Shown here: in pieces, positions 9,328-18,789 of the stretch
How the letters are laid out: each line of letters starts with the position of its first letter
Numbering within the stretch: the stretch's first letter is position 1
Source of the DNA: Mesorhizobium kowhaii
GTDB lineage: Bacteria; Pseudomonadota; Alphaproteobacteria; Rhizobiales; Rhizobiaceae
NCBI RefSeq assembly: GCF_003253745.1
Contig: NZ_MZXV01000013.1
Coordinates: 1,116,001 to 1,180,000, forward strand
Reading direction: 5' to 3'
DNA length: 64,000 nucleotides
Program-made: the position numbers and the translations under genes
The notes under the pieces: model-generated
Told to the model about the DNA's origin: nothing
Database searches by the model: none
Seen by the model: the letters and a program-made list of their open reading frames with translations, nothing else

Positions 9328-10485
9328 ATGCCGGTCCAATACATCAGTGCCTTCACCGTCGTTCTCGAAGTGCTGTCGCGCTTCTGGCCGGTCTGGATCG
9401 CGCTCCTCATCGTCATGGGAGCGAGCTTCGCCTACAAGAAGAAGCTGGCGCTCTACGGCCAGCTGTTCGACAGCGGTGTCGGTATCGTCGGTGTCGGCAT
9501 CTGCCTGTTCTGGCTGTTCACGGCGATCTTCGCCGCGAGCATCTCGCCTTTTGATCCGTTGGCCCAGGTCCCCATCATGAAGGACGTGCTGCCGGGCGCT
9601 ATCGAGCCGCAATCGGGGCTGACCTATCTCTTCGGCGGCGACAAGCTGGCGCGCGACGTGTTTTCGCGCATGGTCTATGGCAGCCAGATCGTGCTGATCA
9701 TTGCGCCTGCCGCGACGGGTTTCGCGCTGATGGTCGGTATCACGCTCGGCCTGCCCGCGGGCTACTACGGCGGCAAGATCGACACGGTGCTGTCGTTCCT
9801 GGCCAATCTGGTGCTGGCGTTCCCGGTGATCCTGTTGTTCTACCTGCTGGTGACGCCGGGCATCATGGACACGCCGATCCCCTATGGCATGGCCGGCGTG
9901 TTCTTCCTGTTCCCGATCATCTTCTTCAGCGTGCTGTTCTGGACGCGCTACAAGAACCGACCCGACCGGCTCTACATCCTGCTCGGCATCACCTTGATCG
10001 TCGGCGGTTGGATTTACCTTGGCCTCGTATTCGACAAAGACCCGCTGAAGATCGTGCACATCGACCCCAACCAGCTCAACATCTTCGTGGCGGTGGTGTT
10101 CGCCTCCAGCCCCGGTGTGTTCCGCATCGTGCGCGGCCTGGTGATGGACATCAAGACGCGTGACTATGTGGCGGCGGCGCAGACGCGCGGTGAATCGCCC
10201 TGGTACATCATGCTGTGGGAGATCCTGCCCAATGCGCGCGGGCCGCTGATCGTCGATGCCTGCCTGCGCATCGGCTACACCACCATCCTGCTCGGCACGC
10301 TCGGCTATTTCGGCCTCGGCCTGGCGCCGGAAAGCCCGGACTGGGGCACTGCGATCAAGGATGCCAGCCGGCTGCTGCGCTCCTTCATCCACCCGGCGCT
10401 GCCGCCGACTATCGCACTGATGTCGTTCGTGCTGGGCTTGAACCTGCTGGCCGACTCGCTGCGCGAACAATCGATGAAAGACTGA
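9328..10485 (+). CDS. ABC transporter permease, DppC/OppC type
   Basis: A 385-residue second permease of the same importer. The hydrophobic N-terminal half is longer than in E. coli DppC (about 300 residues): extra segments occur before the standard domain, and a further hairpin of membrane segments interrupts the middle (about residues 170-235). The coupling loop YVAAAQTRGESPWYIMLWE and the end (GLGLAPESPDWGTAIKDA) are typical of DppC. It forms a heterodimeric channel with the preceding permease. The ATPase gene starts 61 bases downstream. Confidence 0.9.
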   Translation: MPVQYISAFTVVLEVLSRFWPVWIALLIVMGASFAYKKKLALYGQLFDSGVGIVGVGICLFWLFTAIFAASISPFDPLAQVPIMKDVLPGAIEPQSGLTYLFGGDKLARDVFSRMVYGSQIVLIIAPAATGFALMVGITLGLPAGYYGGKIDTVLSFLANLVLAFPVILLFYLLVTPGIMDTPIPYGMAGVFFLFPIIFFSVLFWTRYKNRPDRLYILLGITLIVGGWIYLGLVFDKDPLKIVHIDPNQLNIFVAVVFASSPGVFRIVRGLVMDIKTRDYVAAAQTRGESPWYIMLWEILPNARGPLIVDACLRIGYTTILLGTLGYFGLGLAPESPDWGTAIKDASRLLRSFIHPALPPTIALMSFVLGLNLLADSLREQSMKD

Positions 10486-10546
10486 TCTGGGGTTCGACCC
10501 TACGCGAAATAGCACGTGCCTGAAAAACCAAGGATTGGAGCGACCC

Positions 10547-12727
10547 ATGAATGAGGCAGTTCGAAATCCCGCAGAGCCGATCATCGAGATCGAGAACCTG
10601 TCGATCTCCTTCTTTACCCGCAAGGGCGAGATCCCGGCCGTCATGGATTTTTCCTGCACGGTCATGCCGGGCGAGGCGATGGGCATCGTCGGCGAATCCG
10701 GCTGCGGCAAGTCGACCGTGTCGCTCGGCATCATGCGCGACCTCTCCAACATCGGAAAGATCGTCGGCGGCAGGATCAAATTCCAGGGCAAGGACATGGG
10801 CGAGCTCTCCGACGAGGAGCTGCGCGCCATCCGCGGTAACAAGATCGCCATGATCTACCAGGAGCCGATGGCGAGCCTCAATCCGGCGATGAAGGTCGGC
10901 CAGCAGTTGATGGAAGTGCCGCTGATCCACGACAAGGTGTCGAAGGAAGAGGCCTATAAACGCGCGCTCGAAATGGTGCGCTCGGTCAAGCTGCCCGATC
11001 CCGAGCGCATAATGCGATCCTATCCGCATCAGCTCTCCGGCGGCCAGCAGCAGCGCATCGTCATTGCCATGGCGCTGCTGTCGAAGCCGGCGCTGCTTTT
11101 GCTCGACGAGCCGACGACGGCGCTCGACGTGACGGTGGAGGCGGGCATCGTCGACCTGGTCAAGGGGCTCGGCGAGAAGTTCGGCACATCGATGATCTTC
11201 GTGTCGCACAATCTCGGCCTGATCCTGGAGACCTGCGACCGCATCACGGTGATGTATTCGGGCGAGGCGGTGGAGACCGGCAAGATCAAGGACGTGTTCG
11301 ACCGGATGCGCCATCCCTACACGCAAGGGCTGTTCCGCTCGATCCCGCTGCCCGGCGCCGACAAGAACTCGCGGCCACTGATCTCCATCCCAGGGCAATT
11401 GCCGCTGCCGCATGAGCGGCCGAAGGGCTGCAATTTCGGCCCGCGCTGCCACCATTTCGTCGAGGGCGTCTGCAACGCCGCCGAAATCCCGATGATCGAG
11501 GTCGCGGGCCACGAAGGCCATTTCTCGCGCTGCGTGCGCTTCAACGAGATCGACTGGGAGGCGCTGCCGCCTGGCGCCAAGAAGGTCAATGAGCGCGTCG
11601 TGCCCGGCGCGCCGGTGCTCAAGATCGAGGATCTGAGAAAATACTACAAGGTCGGCGGCAGCGAGGTGTTCGGCTCGAGCGAAGGCCGCGTCGTCAAGGC
11701 CAACGAGACGATCTCGTTCATGGCGCGCGAATCCGAGACGGTCGCCATCGTCGGCGAATCCGGCTGTGGAAAGTCGACGCTGGCCAAGGTGCTGCTCGGG
11801 CTGGAGACGGCAAGTGCCGGCACTGTGACGCTGGGCAACAAGGAAATCCAGTCGACCGGCATCGAGAGCCGCAGCGTCGAAACCGTGTCGTCGATCCAGA
11901 TGGTGTTCCAGAACCCGTTCGACACGCTCAATCCCAGCCATTCGGTCGGTTCGCAGATCATCCGCACGCTGGAGAAATTCAATGTCGGCAAGACGGTCGC
12001 CGACCGCCGCAAGCGCATGCTGGAACTGCTCGACCTAGTGAAGCTGCCGCGGGCGTTCGAGACCCGCAAACCGCGCCAGTTGTCCGGCGGCCAGAAGCAG
12101 CGCATCGGCGTGGCGCGCGCCTTTGCCGGCGACGCCAAGGTGGTGGTGGCCGACGAGCCGGTCTCGGCGCTCGACGTGTCGGTGCAGGCGGCGGTGACCG
12201 AACTCTTGATGGATATCCAGCGCAAGAACAAGACGACGATGCTGTTCATCAGCCACGATCTGTCCGTCGTGCGCTACATCGCCGATCGCGTCGTCGTCAT
12301 GTATCTTGGCTATATCGTCGAGCAGGGCACGACCGACCAGATCTTCGCCCCACCCTATCACCCCTATACCGAGGCGCTGCTGTCGGCGATCCCGATCGCC
12401 GACACCAGCGTGGTCAAGCGGCACATCGTGCTGGAGGGCGACATTCCTTCGGCGATGAACCCGCCATCCGGCTGCCCGTTCCAGACCCGCTGCGGCTACA
12501 AGAAGCTGGTGCCGGACAATCTGTGCGAGACCAAGGTGCCGCCGGTCAAGCATCTCGGCGACGGCCATATGAGCCTGTGCTGGCTGGCCGACGACGTGCT
12601 GGCCAAGATGGAGCCGGTGATCAAGTTCGACAAGGAGCATGCCGCGCATGAGGGCGTGCCGGAAGACGCGCCGCCTGTTTCGGAGGCGTCCACGCCCAAG
12701 CCTCCACGCGGCAAAAAGCCGAACTGA
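10547..12727 (+). CDS. Fused double ATP-binding protein of a peptide-type ABC transporter
   Basis: A 726-residue protein carrying both nucleotide-binding domains in one chain (DppD-DppF fusion type) that powers the importer encoded upstream. Domain 1 has Walker A GESGCGKS (about 49-56), signature LSGGQQQR (about 163) and Walker B LLLLDEPT (about 184). Domain 2 has a second GESGCGKS (about 403), LSGGQKQR (about 512) and VVADEPVSALD (about 535). Each is followed by the oligopeptide-transporter C-terminal region with its CNFGPRC and CPFQTRC cysteine motifs. The ATG at 10547 is chosen over an in-frame TTG at 10535 because GGAG sits at 10537-10540 with good spacing. Confidence 0.94.
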   Translation: MNEAVRNPAEPIIEIENLSISFFTRKGEIPAVMDFSCTVMPGEAMGIVGESGCGKSTVSLGIMRDLSNIGKIVGGRIKFQGKDMGELSDEELRAIRGNKIAMIYQEPMASLNPAMKVGQQLMEVPLIHDKVSKEEAYKRALEMVRSVKLPDPERIMRSYPHQLSGGQQQRIVIAMALLSKPALLLLDEPTTALDVTVEAGIVDLVKGLGEKFGTSMIFVSHNLGLILETCDRITVMYSGEAVETGKIKDVFDRMRHPYTQGLFRSIPLPGADKNSRPLISIPGQLPLPHERPKGCNFGPRCHHFVEGVCNAAEIPMIEVAGHEGHFSRCVRFNEIDWEALPPGAKKVNERVVPGAPVLKIEDLRKYYKVGGSEVFGSSEGRVVKANETISFMARESETVAIVGESGCGKSTLAKVLLGLETASAGTVTLGNKEIQSTGIESRSVETVSSIQMVFQNPFDTLNPSHSVGSQIIRTLEKFNVGKTVADRRKRMLELLDLVKLPRAFETRKPRQLSGGQKQRIGVARAFAGDAKVVVADEPVSALDVSVQAAVTELLMDIQRKNKTTMLFISHDLSVVRYIADRVVVMYLGYIVEQGTTDQIFAPPYHPYTEALLSAIPIADTSVVKRHIVLEGDIPSAMNPPSGCPFQTRCGYKKLVPDNLCETKVPPVKHLGDGHMSLCWLADDVLAKMEPVIKFDKEHAAHEGVPEDAPPVSEASTPKPPRGKKPN

Positions 12728-12759
12728 CGGGCGCAGCCGGAGTCAGCGCAGCGGCGTGA

Positions 12760-13350
12760 TCAGCTGCCGCATTGGCTCAGCTGCTGCGCATAATCCCGCG
12801 CCATCTTTTCGGTGGCCCGCGCATAGCCCTGCACGCCGGCATCGCCGCGGTTGCCGCGGCCATAGGCCGTCCAGCCGAGATAGTAGGCGAGATAGAGATT
12901 GTAGGTGTCGTTGCGGGCGACGCCATATGTGTCTGCCGTCTTGGAGTGATACCAGCCGACGAAATCGACGGCATCGGCGAATTTCGTCCGCCGCGCCGCC
13001 CAGTTGCCGGTCTCCCTCTGATATTGCGACCATGTGCCGTCCAAGGCTTGCGAAAAGCCGGTGGCCGACGAGACGTGTTTCCACGGAATGAAGCCGAGCA
13101 GCTTGGTGCGTGGCGGCCGGGCGTTGCTCTTGAAGCCGGATTCCTTGCGCACCGTCGCCATCAGCACGGGAACCGGCACGCCGTATTTCTGCTGCGTGCG
13201 CTCGGCGGCCGACTGCCAGTTGTCGAACCAGCCGTCGTTCTGGTCGAAGACGGCGCAGACATTGTTGATGTGACTGGGCGCAGTCGCGCAGGCCGAAAGC
13301 GCCAGCAGCACGCAAACCGCACCAATTTTACTAAAACTCGAACTACGCAT
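12760..13350 (-). CDS. Lipoprotein with lytic-transglycosylase (SLT)-like domain
   Basis: A 196-residue putative lipoprotein. The N-terminus has a basic start, a hydrophobic stretch and a lipobox LSAC, so it should be lipid-anchored after signal peptidase II cleavage. The mature part contains VPVLMATVRKESGF and ATGFSQALDGTW, which resemble the catalytic-Glu and second motifs of SLT transglycosylases acting on peptidoglycan. The Glu in KESGF is the probable catalytic residue. The start at 13350 was chosen because the signal peptide begins there; translation could extend 30 codons upstream, but those residues look like leader. It converges with the ABC operon and diverges from the mttB-like gene. 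Activity is inferred. Confidence 0.75.
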   Translation of the reverse strand: MRSSSFSKIGAVCVLLALSACATAPSHINNVCAVFDQNDGWFDNWQSAAERTQQKYGVPVPVLMATVRKESGFKSNARPPRTKLLGFIPWKHVSSATGFSQALDGTWSQYQRETGNWAARRTKFADAVDFVGWYHSKTADTYGVARNDTYNLYLAYYLGWTAYGRGNRGDAGVQGYARATEKMARDYAQQLSQCGS

Positions 13351-13566
13351 TAGAGGAGCAATAGACCGAAAACATAAAAGGAATCTTGCTGCGTCCGTTA
13401 ACGCTTCATCGGCGCATTCGCTTGAGGAATCCCGTACCAATAATTCGACGCATTTCGTCGCTTTTTCTAAACAGATATTATAGAAATGCCGCCGTGGCTA
13501 AAATCACGCCCGCAAACGGCGTATTTCTGACAGCTTGCCAGGTTTGCCGGGGCTTTGATATCAGGC

Positions 13567-15105
13567 ATGAACGAACCAAGACGCAAGCGCGGCGCCGAGC
13601 GCACCAGCAACAGGGGGCCGTCGGCCATCCCGCAATTGCCGCTCAGGCGCGTGACCAATCCCTATCCGCCGATGGCAATGCTCTCGCCCGACCAGATCGA
13701 GAAGATCCATCAGGCGTCGATGCACATCTTGGAGAATTTCGGCATCGAGGTGATGAGCCCGCGGGCGCTGTCGCTGTTCGAGAAGGCCGGCGCCACGGTC
13801 GATCATGCCTTAGCGAATGTCCGCATCGATCGCGGCCTGGTCACCGAGGCGCTGAAGACCACCCAGTCCAATTATACGCTGACGCCGCGCAACCCGGCCA
13901 ACGCCGTCCATCTCGGCGGCAACACCATCAATTTCACCCTCGTCGCCGGGCCGCCCAATGTGCATGACATGGAGCGCGGCCGCCGTGCCGGCAATCTGCG
14001 CGACTACGGGGATCTCACCCGGCTGGCGCAGCATTTCAACTGCATCCACATGCTCGGCAACCAGGTCTGCGCGCCGGTGGAGCTGCCGGCGAATTCCCGC
14101 CATCTCGACACCTACTTCACCAATTTGACGCTGACCGACAAGAGTTTCCATGTCTCGGCGATCGGCCGGGGCAGGGCGCTGGATGGCATCGAGATGATGG
14201 CGATCGCGCGCGGGCTGACGCTGGACCAGATGCCCGACGATCCCGGGATCACCACCATCATCTCGGTCAACTCGCCGCGCCGCTTCGACGAGATGATGGC
14301 CGAGGGACTGATGACCATGGCCGAGTTCGGCCAGTCGGTGGCGGTGACGCCGTTCACGCTGATGGGCGCGATGAGCCCGGTGACACTGGCCGGCGCGTTG
14401 GCGCAGCAGAATGCCGAGGCGCTGTTCGGCGTGGTGCTGACGCAGCTTGTCCGTCCCGGCGCGCCGGTCATGTATGGCGCCTTCACCTCCAATGTCGACA
14501 TGAAATCGGGGGCGCCGGCCTTCGGCACGCCGGAGAATACCAAGGCCAACATCGCGTCGGGGCAACTGGCGCGGCGCTATAATCTGCCCTACCGCACGAC
14601 GCCAGGCTCGGCCTCCAACGCCGCCGATGCGCAAGGCGCCTATGAGACGCTGATGGCGCTGTGGGGCGCCGTGCTCGGCCATGGCAATCTCGTCTACCAC
14701 GCCGCCGGCTGGCAGGAGGGCGGGCTGACGGCATCGTTCGAAAAACTCATCATCGATGTCGAGATGATCCAGCACATGATGGAGTTCCTGCGCCCGATCG
14801 AGGTCAACGAGGCCGAGCTTGCCGTCGAGGCGCTGGGCGCGGTGCCGACCGGTGGCCATTTCTTCGGCGAGCCGCACACGCTCGAGCGCTACGCCACCGC
14901 GTTCTACCAGCCAATGCTGTCCAACTGGCAGAATTACGAAGCCTGGCAAGAGGCCGGTGGGCTTGACGCCACTGCGCGCGCGACGCGGCTGTGGAAGAAG
15001 GCGCTTGAGGATTACGTCGAGCCGGTAATGGATGTCGCCGTGCGCGAGGCGCTGGAGGCCTACATGGCCAAGCGCAAGGAAGCGATCGGGCAGGGCGAGC
15101 CGTGA
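13567..15105 (+). CDS. Trimethylamine methyltransferase family protein (MttB superfamily, non-pyrrolysine)
   Basis: A 512-residue member of the MttB superfamily. Founding members move a methyl group from trimethylamine to a corrinoid protein and contain pyrrolysine read from an in-frame amber codon. Here there is no in-frame amber codon, so it belongs with non-pyrrolysine homologues such as glycine-betaine methyltransferase MtgB. Typical segments are IEKIHQASMHILENFGIEV near the start and GSASNAADAQGAYETL in the later half. No corrinoid protein is encoded nearby. The next gene, 57 bases downstream, is an FAD/GcvT demethylase, which suggests joint catabolism of a methylated amine. Substrate and acceptor are unknown. 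Confidence 0.85.
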   Translation: MNEPRRKRGAERTSNRGPSAIPQLPLRRVTNPYPPMAMLSPDQIEKIHQASMHILENFGIEVMSPRALSLFEKAGATVDHALANVRIDRGLVTEALKTTQSNYTLTPRNPANAVHLGGNTINFTLVAGPPNVHDMERGRRAGNLRDYGDLTRLAQHFNCIHMLGNQVCAPVELPANSRHLDTYFTNLTLTDKSFHVSAIGRGRALDGIEMMAIARGLTLDQMPDDPGITTIISVNSPRRFDEMMAEGLMTMAEFGQSVAVTPFTLMGAMSPVTLAGALAQQNAEALFGVVLTQLVRPGAPVMYGAFTSNVDMKSGAPAFGTPENTKANIASGQLARRYNLPYRTTPGSASNAADAQGAYETLMALWGAVLGHGNLVYHAAGWQEGGLTASFEKLIIDVEMIQHMMEFLRPIEVNEAELAVEALGAVPTGGHFFGEPHTLERYATAFYQPMLSNWQNYEAWQEAGGLDATARATRLWKKALEDYVEPVMDVAVREALEAYMAKRKEAIGQGEP

Positions 15106-15162
15106 TGCCTCCCATTTCGGTTCATCTCACCCATCCAGCTCACTGATATCAGAGAAAAATCC

Positions 15163-17589
15163 ATGAAATCGCATGCAAAGGTCGTGGTCATTGGCGGTGG
15201 CGTCGTCGGGTGCTCCGTGCTGTTCCATCTGGCCCGCCACGGTTGGACCGACGTCGTGCTTCTGGAGCGCGACGAGTTGACGTCGGGCTCGACCTGGCAC
15301 GCGGCCGGCGGCATGCACACGATCAATGGCGATCCCAATGTCGCCAAGCTGCAGAAATACACGATCAACCTCTACAAGGAGATCGAGGAGCTTTCCGGCC
15401 AGGCGACCGGCGTGCATCTGACCGGTGGCGTGCTTCTCGCGGCGACCGAGGCGCGCCTCGACTGGCTGCGCGGGGTCGTCGCCAAGGGCCGCTATCTCGG
15501 CATCGAGCTTGAGGAGATCTCGCCCAGCGAGGCGGCCGAACTGATGCCGCTGCTCGATCCCAAGCAGTTCGTCGGCGCTGTCAGAAACAAGGAGGACGGC
15601 CATCTCGATCCGTCCGGGGTGACCCATGCCTATGCCAAGGCCGCACGCAAACTCGGCGCCGAGGTCGAGCGCTTCACCAAGGTCGAAGACATCGTACGCC
15701 GTGCCGACGGGATGTGGCGCGTCATCACCAACAAGGGCGAGGTGGTAGCTGAGCATGTCGTCAACGCCGGCGGCCTGTGGGCGCGCGAGGTCGGCCGCAT
15801 GGTCGGCCTCGAACTGCCGGTGCTGGCGATGGAGCACATGTACCTGATCACCGAGGACATGCCGGAGGTCGCCGCCTGGAACCAGAAGACCGGCACGGAG
15901 ATCATCCACGCGGTCGACTTCGATGGTGAGCTCTATCTGCGCCAGGAGCGTGGCGGCATGCTGATGGGCACCTATGAGAAGGCCAACAAGCCGTGGTCCG
16001 AGTTCCAGACGCCATGGAATTTCGGCCATGAATTGCTGGCACCGGACATCGATCGCATCGCGCCGTCGCTGGAGGTCGGGTTCCGGCATTTCCCAGCCTT
16101 CCAGAACACCGGCATCAAGCAGATCATCAACGGACCCTTCACCTTCGCGCCGGACGGCAACCCGCTGGTCGGGCCGGTGCGCGGCCTGCCGGGCTTCTGG
16201 GTCGCCTGCGGCGTCATGGCCGGCTTCAGCCAAGGCGGCGGCGTCGGCTTAGCGCTGTCCAACTGGATGATCGAGGGCGATCCCGGCGCCGACATCTGGG
16301 CGATGGATGTCGCGCGCTATGGCGACTGGGCGACGATGGCCTACACCAACGCCAAGGTGCGCGAGAATTATTCCAGGCGCTTTTCGATCCGCTTTCCCAA
16401 TGAGGAGTTGCCCGCCGGGCGGCCGCTGAAGACGACGCCGGTCTATGATCTGCTATCGGCCAAGGGCGCGCAATGGGGCGTCGCCTATGGGTTGGAGGTG
16501 CCGCTGTGGTATGCGCCCGTAGGCGTCAAGGACGAATTCTCGTGGCGCCGCTCGAGCGATTTCACCCAGGTCGCCAGGGAGGTCGCGACCGTTCGCGACG
16601 GTGTCGGCCTGTCCGAGATTTCGAGCTTCGCCAAATACAAGGTGACGGGCGAGGGGGCGGCTGCCTGGCTCGACCGGATGCTTGCCTGCAAGCTGCCGAA
16701 GCCCGGCCGCATGACGCTGGCGCCGATGCTGAAGGAAGACGGCAAGCTGATCGGCGACTTCACGCTCGCCAATCTCGGCAGTGAGGGCTGGTTCCTCGCC
16801 GGCTCCGGCATCGCCGAGCAGTACCATATGCGCTGGTTCGAGAAGCACCTGCCTGGCGACGGTTCGGTCCGTATCGAGGCGCTGGGCGCCAAGCTGACCG
16901 GCCTGTCGATCGCCGGGCCGAAGGCGCGTGATATGCTGGCAAAAGCCACGCGCGCAGACGTGTCGAATGCCGCGGTTCCGTTCATGGCCATAGGCAGGAT
17001 GGATATCGGCATGGCGCCGTGCCTGGTCGGCCGTGTCAGCTACACCGGCGATCTCGGCTACGAGATGTGGGTGGCGCCGGAGTATCAGCGCGCCGCATTC
17101 CAGGCCCTGATGGCGACCGGCGAGGAATTCGGCATCGGCCTGTTCGGTTCGCGCGCGCTCAACGCGCTGCGGCTGGAAAAGAATTACGGCTCATGGGCGC
17201 GCGAATACCGGCCGATCTACGGGCCGCTGGAAGCCGGGCTCGACCGCTTCGTTGCTTACAGCAAGGATGCGGATTTCATCGGCAAGGCCGCGGCACTCGC
17301 CGAGCGCAAGCAGGGCGGCAAGCTGCGCCTGCGTGCCTTCATCCTCGATGCCGACGACGCCGATGTCATCGGCGACGAGCCGATCTGGTTCGACGGCGCC
17401 GTGCGCGGCTGGGTGACTTCGGGCGGCTACGCGCATCATTCGAAGAAATCCGTCGCCGTCGGCTATGTGCCGAAGGAGATCGCCGACGAGAGCGACGGCT
17501 TCGAGATCGAGCTCTTGGGCAAGCGTCATGCGGCGCGCATGCAGGCGGCGCCGCTGTTCGATGCCAATTTCGAGCGGATGCGCGCCTGA
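15163..17589 (+). CDS. FAD-dependent dimethylglycine/sarcosine dehydrogenase-like protein with GcvT domain
   Basis: An 808-residue two-part enzyme. Residues 1 to about 380 are an amino-acid-oxidase fold with the dinucleotide motif VVVIGGGVVGCSVLFHLA at about residue 5, and GSTWHAAGG, the usual FAD-attachment region of dimethylglycine dehydrogenases. The remainder is the aminomethyltransferase (GcvT) fold that passes the released one-carbon unit to tetrahydrofolate (for example YTGDLGYEMWV and GSRALNALRLEKNYGSW). The family oxidatively demethylates N-methyl amino acids. It is encoded just downstream of the MttB-like gene and is probably co-transcribed with it. The actual substrate (dimethylglycine, sarcosine or another) is not determined by the sequence. 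Confidence 0.9.
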   Translation: MKSHAKVVVIGGGVVGCSVLFHLARHGWTDVVLLERDELTSGSTWHAAGGMHTINGDPNVAKLQKYTINLYKEIEELSGQATGVHLTGGVLLAATEARLDWLRGVVAKGRYLGIELEEISPSEAAELMPLLDPKQFVGAVRNKEDGHLDPSGVTHAYAKAARKLGAEVERFTKVEDIVRRADGMWRVITNKGEVVAEHVVNAGGLWAREVGRMVGLELPVLAMEHMYLITEDMPEVAAWNQKTGTEIIHAVDFDGELYLRQERGGMLMGTYEKANKPWSEFQTPWNFGHELLAPDIDRIAPSLEVGFRHFPAFQNTGIKQIINGPFTFAPDGNPLVGPVRGLPGFWVACGVMAGFSQGGGVGLALSNWMIEGDPGADIWAMDVARYGDWATMAYTNAKVRENYSRRFSIRFPNEELPAGRPLKTTPVYDLLSAKGAQWGVAYGLEVPLWYAPVGVKDEFSWRRSSDFTQVAREVATVRDGVGLSEISSFAKYKVTGEGAAAWLDRMLACKLPKPGRMTLAPMLKEDGKLIGDFTLANLGSEGWFLAGSGIAEQYHMRWFEKHLPGDGSVRIEALGAKLTGLSIAGPKARDMLAKATRADVSNAAVPFMAIGRMDIGMAPCLVGRVSYTGDLGYEMWVAPEYQRAAFQALMATGEEFGIGLFGSRALNALRLEKNYGSWAREYRPIYGPLEAGLDRFVAYSKDADFIGKAAALAERKQGGKLRLRAFILDADDADVIGDEPIWFDGAVRGWVTSGGYAHHSKKSVAVGYVPKEIADESDGFEIELLGKRHAARMQAAPLFDANFERMRA

Positions 17590-17610
17590 GCACGCATCCC
17601 TCTCAGGGCG

Positions 17611-18015
17611 TCAGGCGCTGCGCCGGTTGTCCAGCGCAAAAGCACCGGCGCCGGCAAACACCAGATAGAGGAAGATGAAGCAGAACGAGATCGCCAAATC
17701 GCCGCCATTGTTGACCGGGAAGAAGTTGCGCGGCATGTGCGCCATGAAATAGGCGATCGCCATCTCGCCGGCCAGAAGGAACGCGACCGGGCGAGTGAAC
17801 AGGCCCAGCGCCAGCAGGATGCCGCCGGCGAATTCGAGAATTGCAGCAGTGAGTGTCAGCCCGGTGAGCGCATGGGGTTGGTCGCTGATGGGAAAATTGA
17901 ACAATTTCTGGCTGCCGTGCTCGATGAACTGCAGCGCGGTCATGATGCGCAGCACGCCGAGCGCCTGCGGCTGGCATCTGGCAAGGCTCTCGAAAAGCTT
18001 CATAAATGGCTCCAT
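17611..18015 (-). CDS. DoxX family membrane protein
   Basis: A small integral membrane protein of about 134 residues with four hydrophobic segments. It has the DoxX hallmarks LRIMTALQFIEHGSQKLF near the N-terminus and LAGEMAIAYFMAHMPRNFFP in the middle. DoxX-family proteins are linked to quinol/thiol redox functions, but the role here is not known. The start at 18015 has GGAAG five bases upstream; an ATG at 18003 also has GGAG at good spacing, so either start is possible. The gene converges with the demethylase gene and diverges from the secreted-protein gene at 18204. Confidence 0.85.
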   Translation of the reverse strand: MEPFMKLFESLARCQPQALGVLRIMTALQFIEHGSQKLFNFPISDQPHALTGLTLTAAILEFAGGILLALGLFTRPVAFLLAGEMAIAYFMAHMPRNFFPVNNGGDLAISFCFIFLYLVFAGAGAFALDNRRSA

Positions 18016-18141
18016 TTTAGCTTCCGGACCGGCCATAAATTATCGACCAGCAATGGACCATTCACTTCCCATGGCATGCCATCAACAATCGGTGATTGGA
18101 AATGTTCCCCAGTTTGACCTTTCATATTGTTCTCGTCAGGG

Positions 18142-18170
18142 TTGCATTCGTATCTCTATGGTTGTATTAG
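18142..18170 (+). promoter_or_regulatory. Predicted sigma-70 promoter for the secreted-protein gene
   Basis: TTGCAT at 18142-18147 and TATTAG at 18165-18170 are separated by 17 bases and lie 33 bases before the ATG at 18204. The surrounding 18037-18203 stretch is AT-richer than the genes on either side. Prediction only. Confidence 0.35.
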
Positions 18171-18203
18171 TGTGGGCATTCTAAACATGTGGGTTCCTTT
18201 GTT

Positions 18204-18692
18204 ATGAAAAAAGTCTTCATCAGCCTATTCGCAATCCTTGCAGGGACCAGCTTCGCCATGGCCGAGGATGCCGGCTGCGAGGCCTTCAAATGGCCGGTGA
18301 CGCGGGAACAGGCGCTGTTTGCCGCAGCGCCCGCAACGCCGTCTGGAGCGACGCTCGCGGTGGGTGCTGCTGCGGATCTGGCGCTGGTGCCGGCGGAGAA
18401 AGCCGGTTTTACGCTGCCGCCCGAACATGCCCCCGCATCAGGCACGTTCGGTGCCGTCGCCAGCGTGGAGGTGCCGACCGAGGGGGCCATTCAGATAAGT
18501 CTGTCAGGCGAGGCATGGATCGATGTCATTCAGGACGGCCACGCCATCAAGTCGGTGGGCTATAGCGGCGTGAAGACCTGCCCTGGCATCCGCAAGAGCG
18601 TGCGCTTCAAGCTCGCGGCCGGCCCGGCCACCGTCCAGTTCAGTGGCGCGAAAAAGGCTGAGCTGAAGGTCGCGGTGTTGACGCCGGAATAA
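18204..18692 (+). CDS. Hypothetical secreted (periplasmic) protein
   Basis: A 162-residue protein with a clear Sec signal peptide (MKKVFISLFAILAGTSFAMA, cleavage before EDAG). The mature region has two cysteines, one near its start (AGCEAF) and one in KTCPG. Its later half is an all-beta-looking stretch (ISLSGEAWIDVIQDG, ATVQFSGA) resembling small periplasmic beta-sandwich proteins. I do not recognise a named family. It is probably monocistronic: a promoter-like sequence lies upstream and a strong bidirectional hairpin follows the stop. Confidence 0.75.
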   Translation: MKKVFISLFAILAGTSFAMAEDAGCEAFKWPVTREQALFAAAPATPSGATLAVGAAADLALVPAEKAGFTLPPEHAPASGTFGAVASVEVPTEGAIQISLSGEAWIDVIQDGHAIKSVGYSGVKTCPGIRKSVRFKLAAGPATVQFSGAKKAELKVAVLTPE

Positions 18693-18712
18693 GACGGCCA
18701 GGCAGAGGAATG

Positions 18713-18743
18713 CGGCCTTTCATCGGGGGTCGATGAAAGGCCG
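18713..18743. terminator. Bidirectional stem-loop terminator between convergent genes
   Basis: A perfect 13-bp stem (CGGCCTTTCATCG with CGATGAAAGGCCG) around a GGGGT loop sits between the convergent ends at 18692 and 18790. A GACGGCC at 18693-18699 could pair alternatively with the 3' arm. It would serve both genes. Confidence 0.6.
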
Positions 18744-18789
18744 TCGCTTCGTGCCACCGGTTTTTATTGCCGTCAGCGCACCGGCGCCA

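Noticed and set aside
10488..10502. GGGGTTCGACCCT resembling a tRNA T-arm after the second permease
   Set aside because: No acceptor, D or anticodon arms can be placed around it; the upstream bases are permease coding sequence.
8644..10851. A 735-codon open frame on the minus strand across the permease and ATPase genes
   Set aside because: It is antisense to well-supported transporter genes, has low-complexity His/Arg/Asp-rich composition, and shows no domain. Long empty frames are expected at this GC content.
13567..15105. Pyrrolysine use in the MttB-like gene
   Set aside because: No in-frame amber codon interrupts the frame before the stop.
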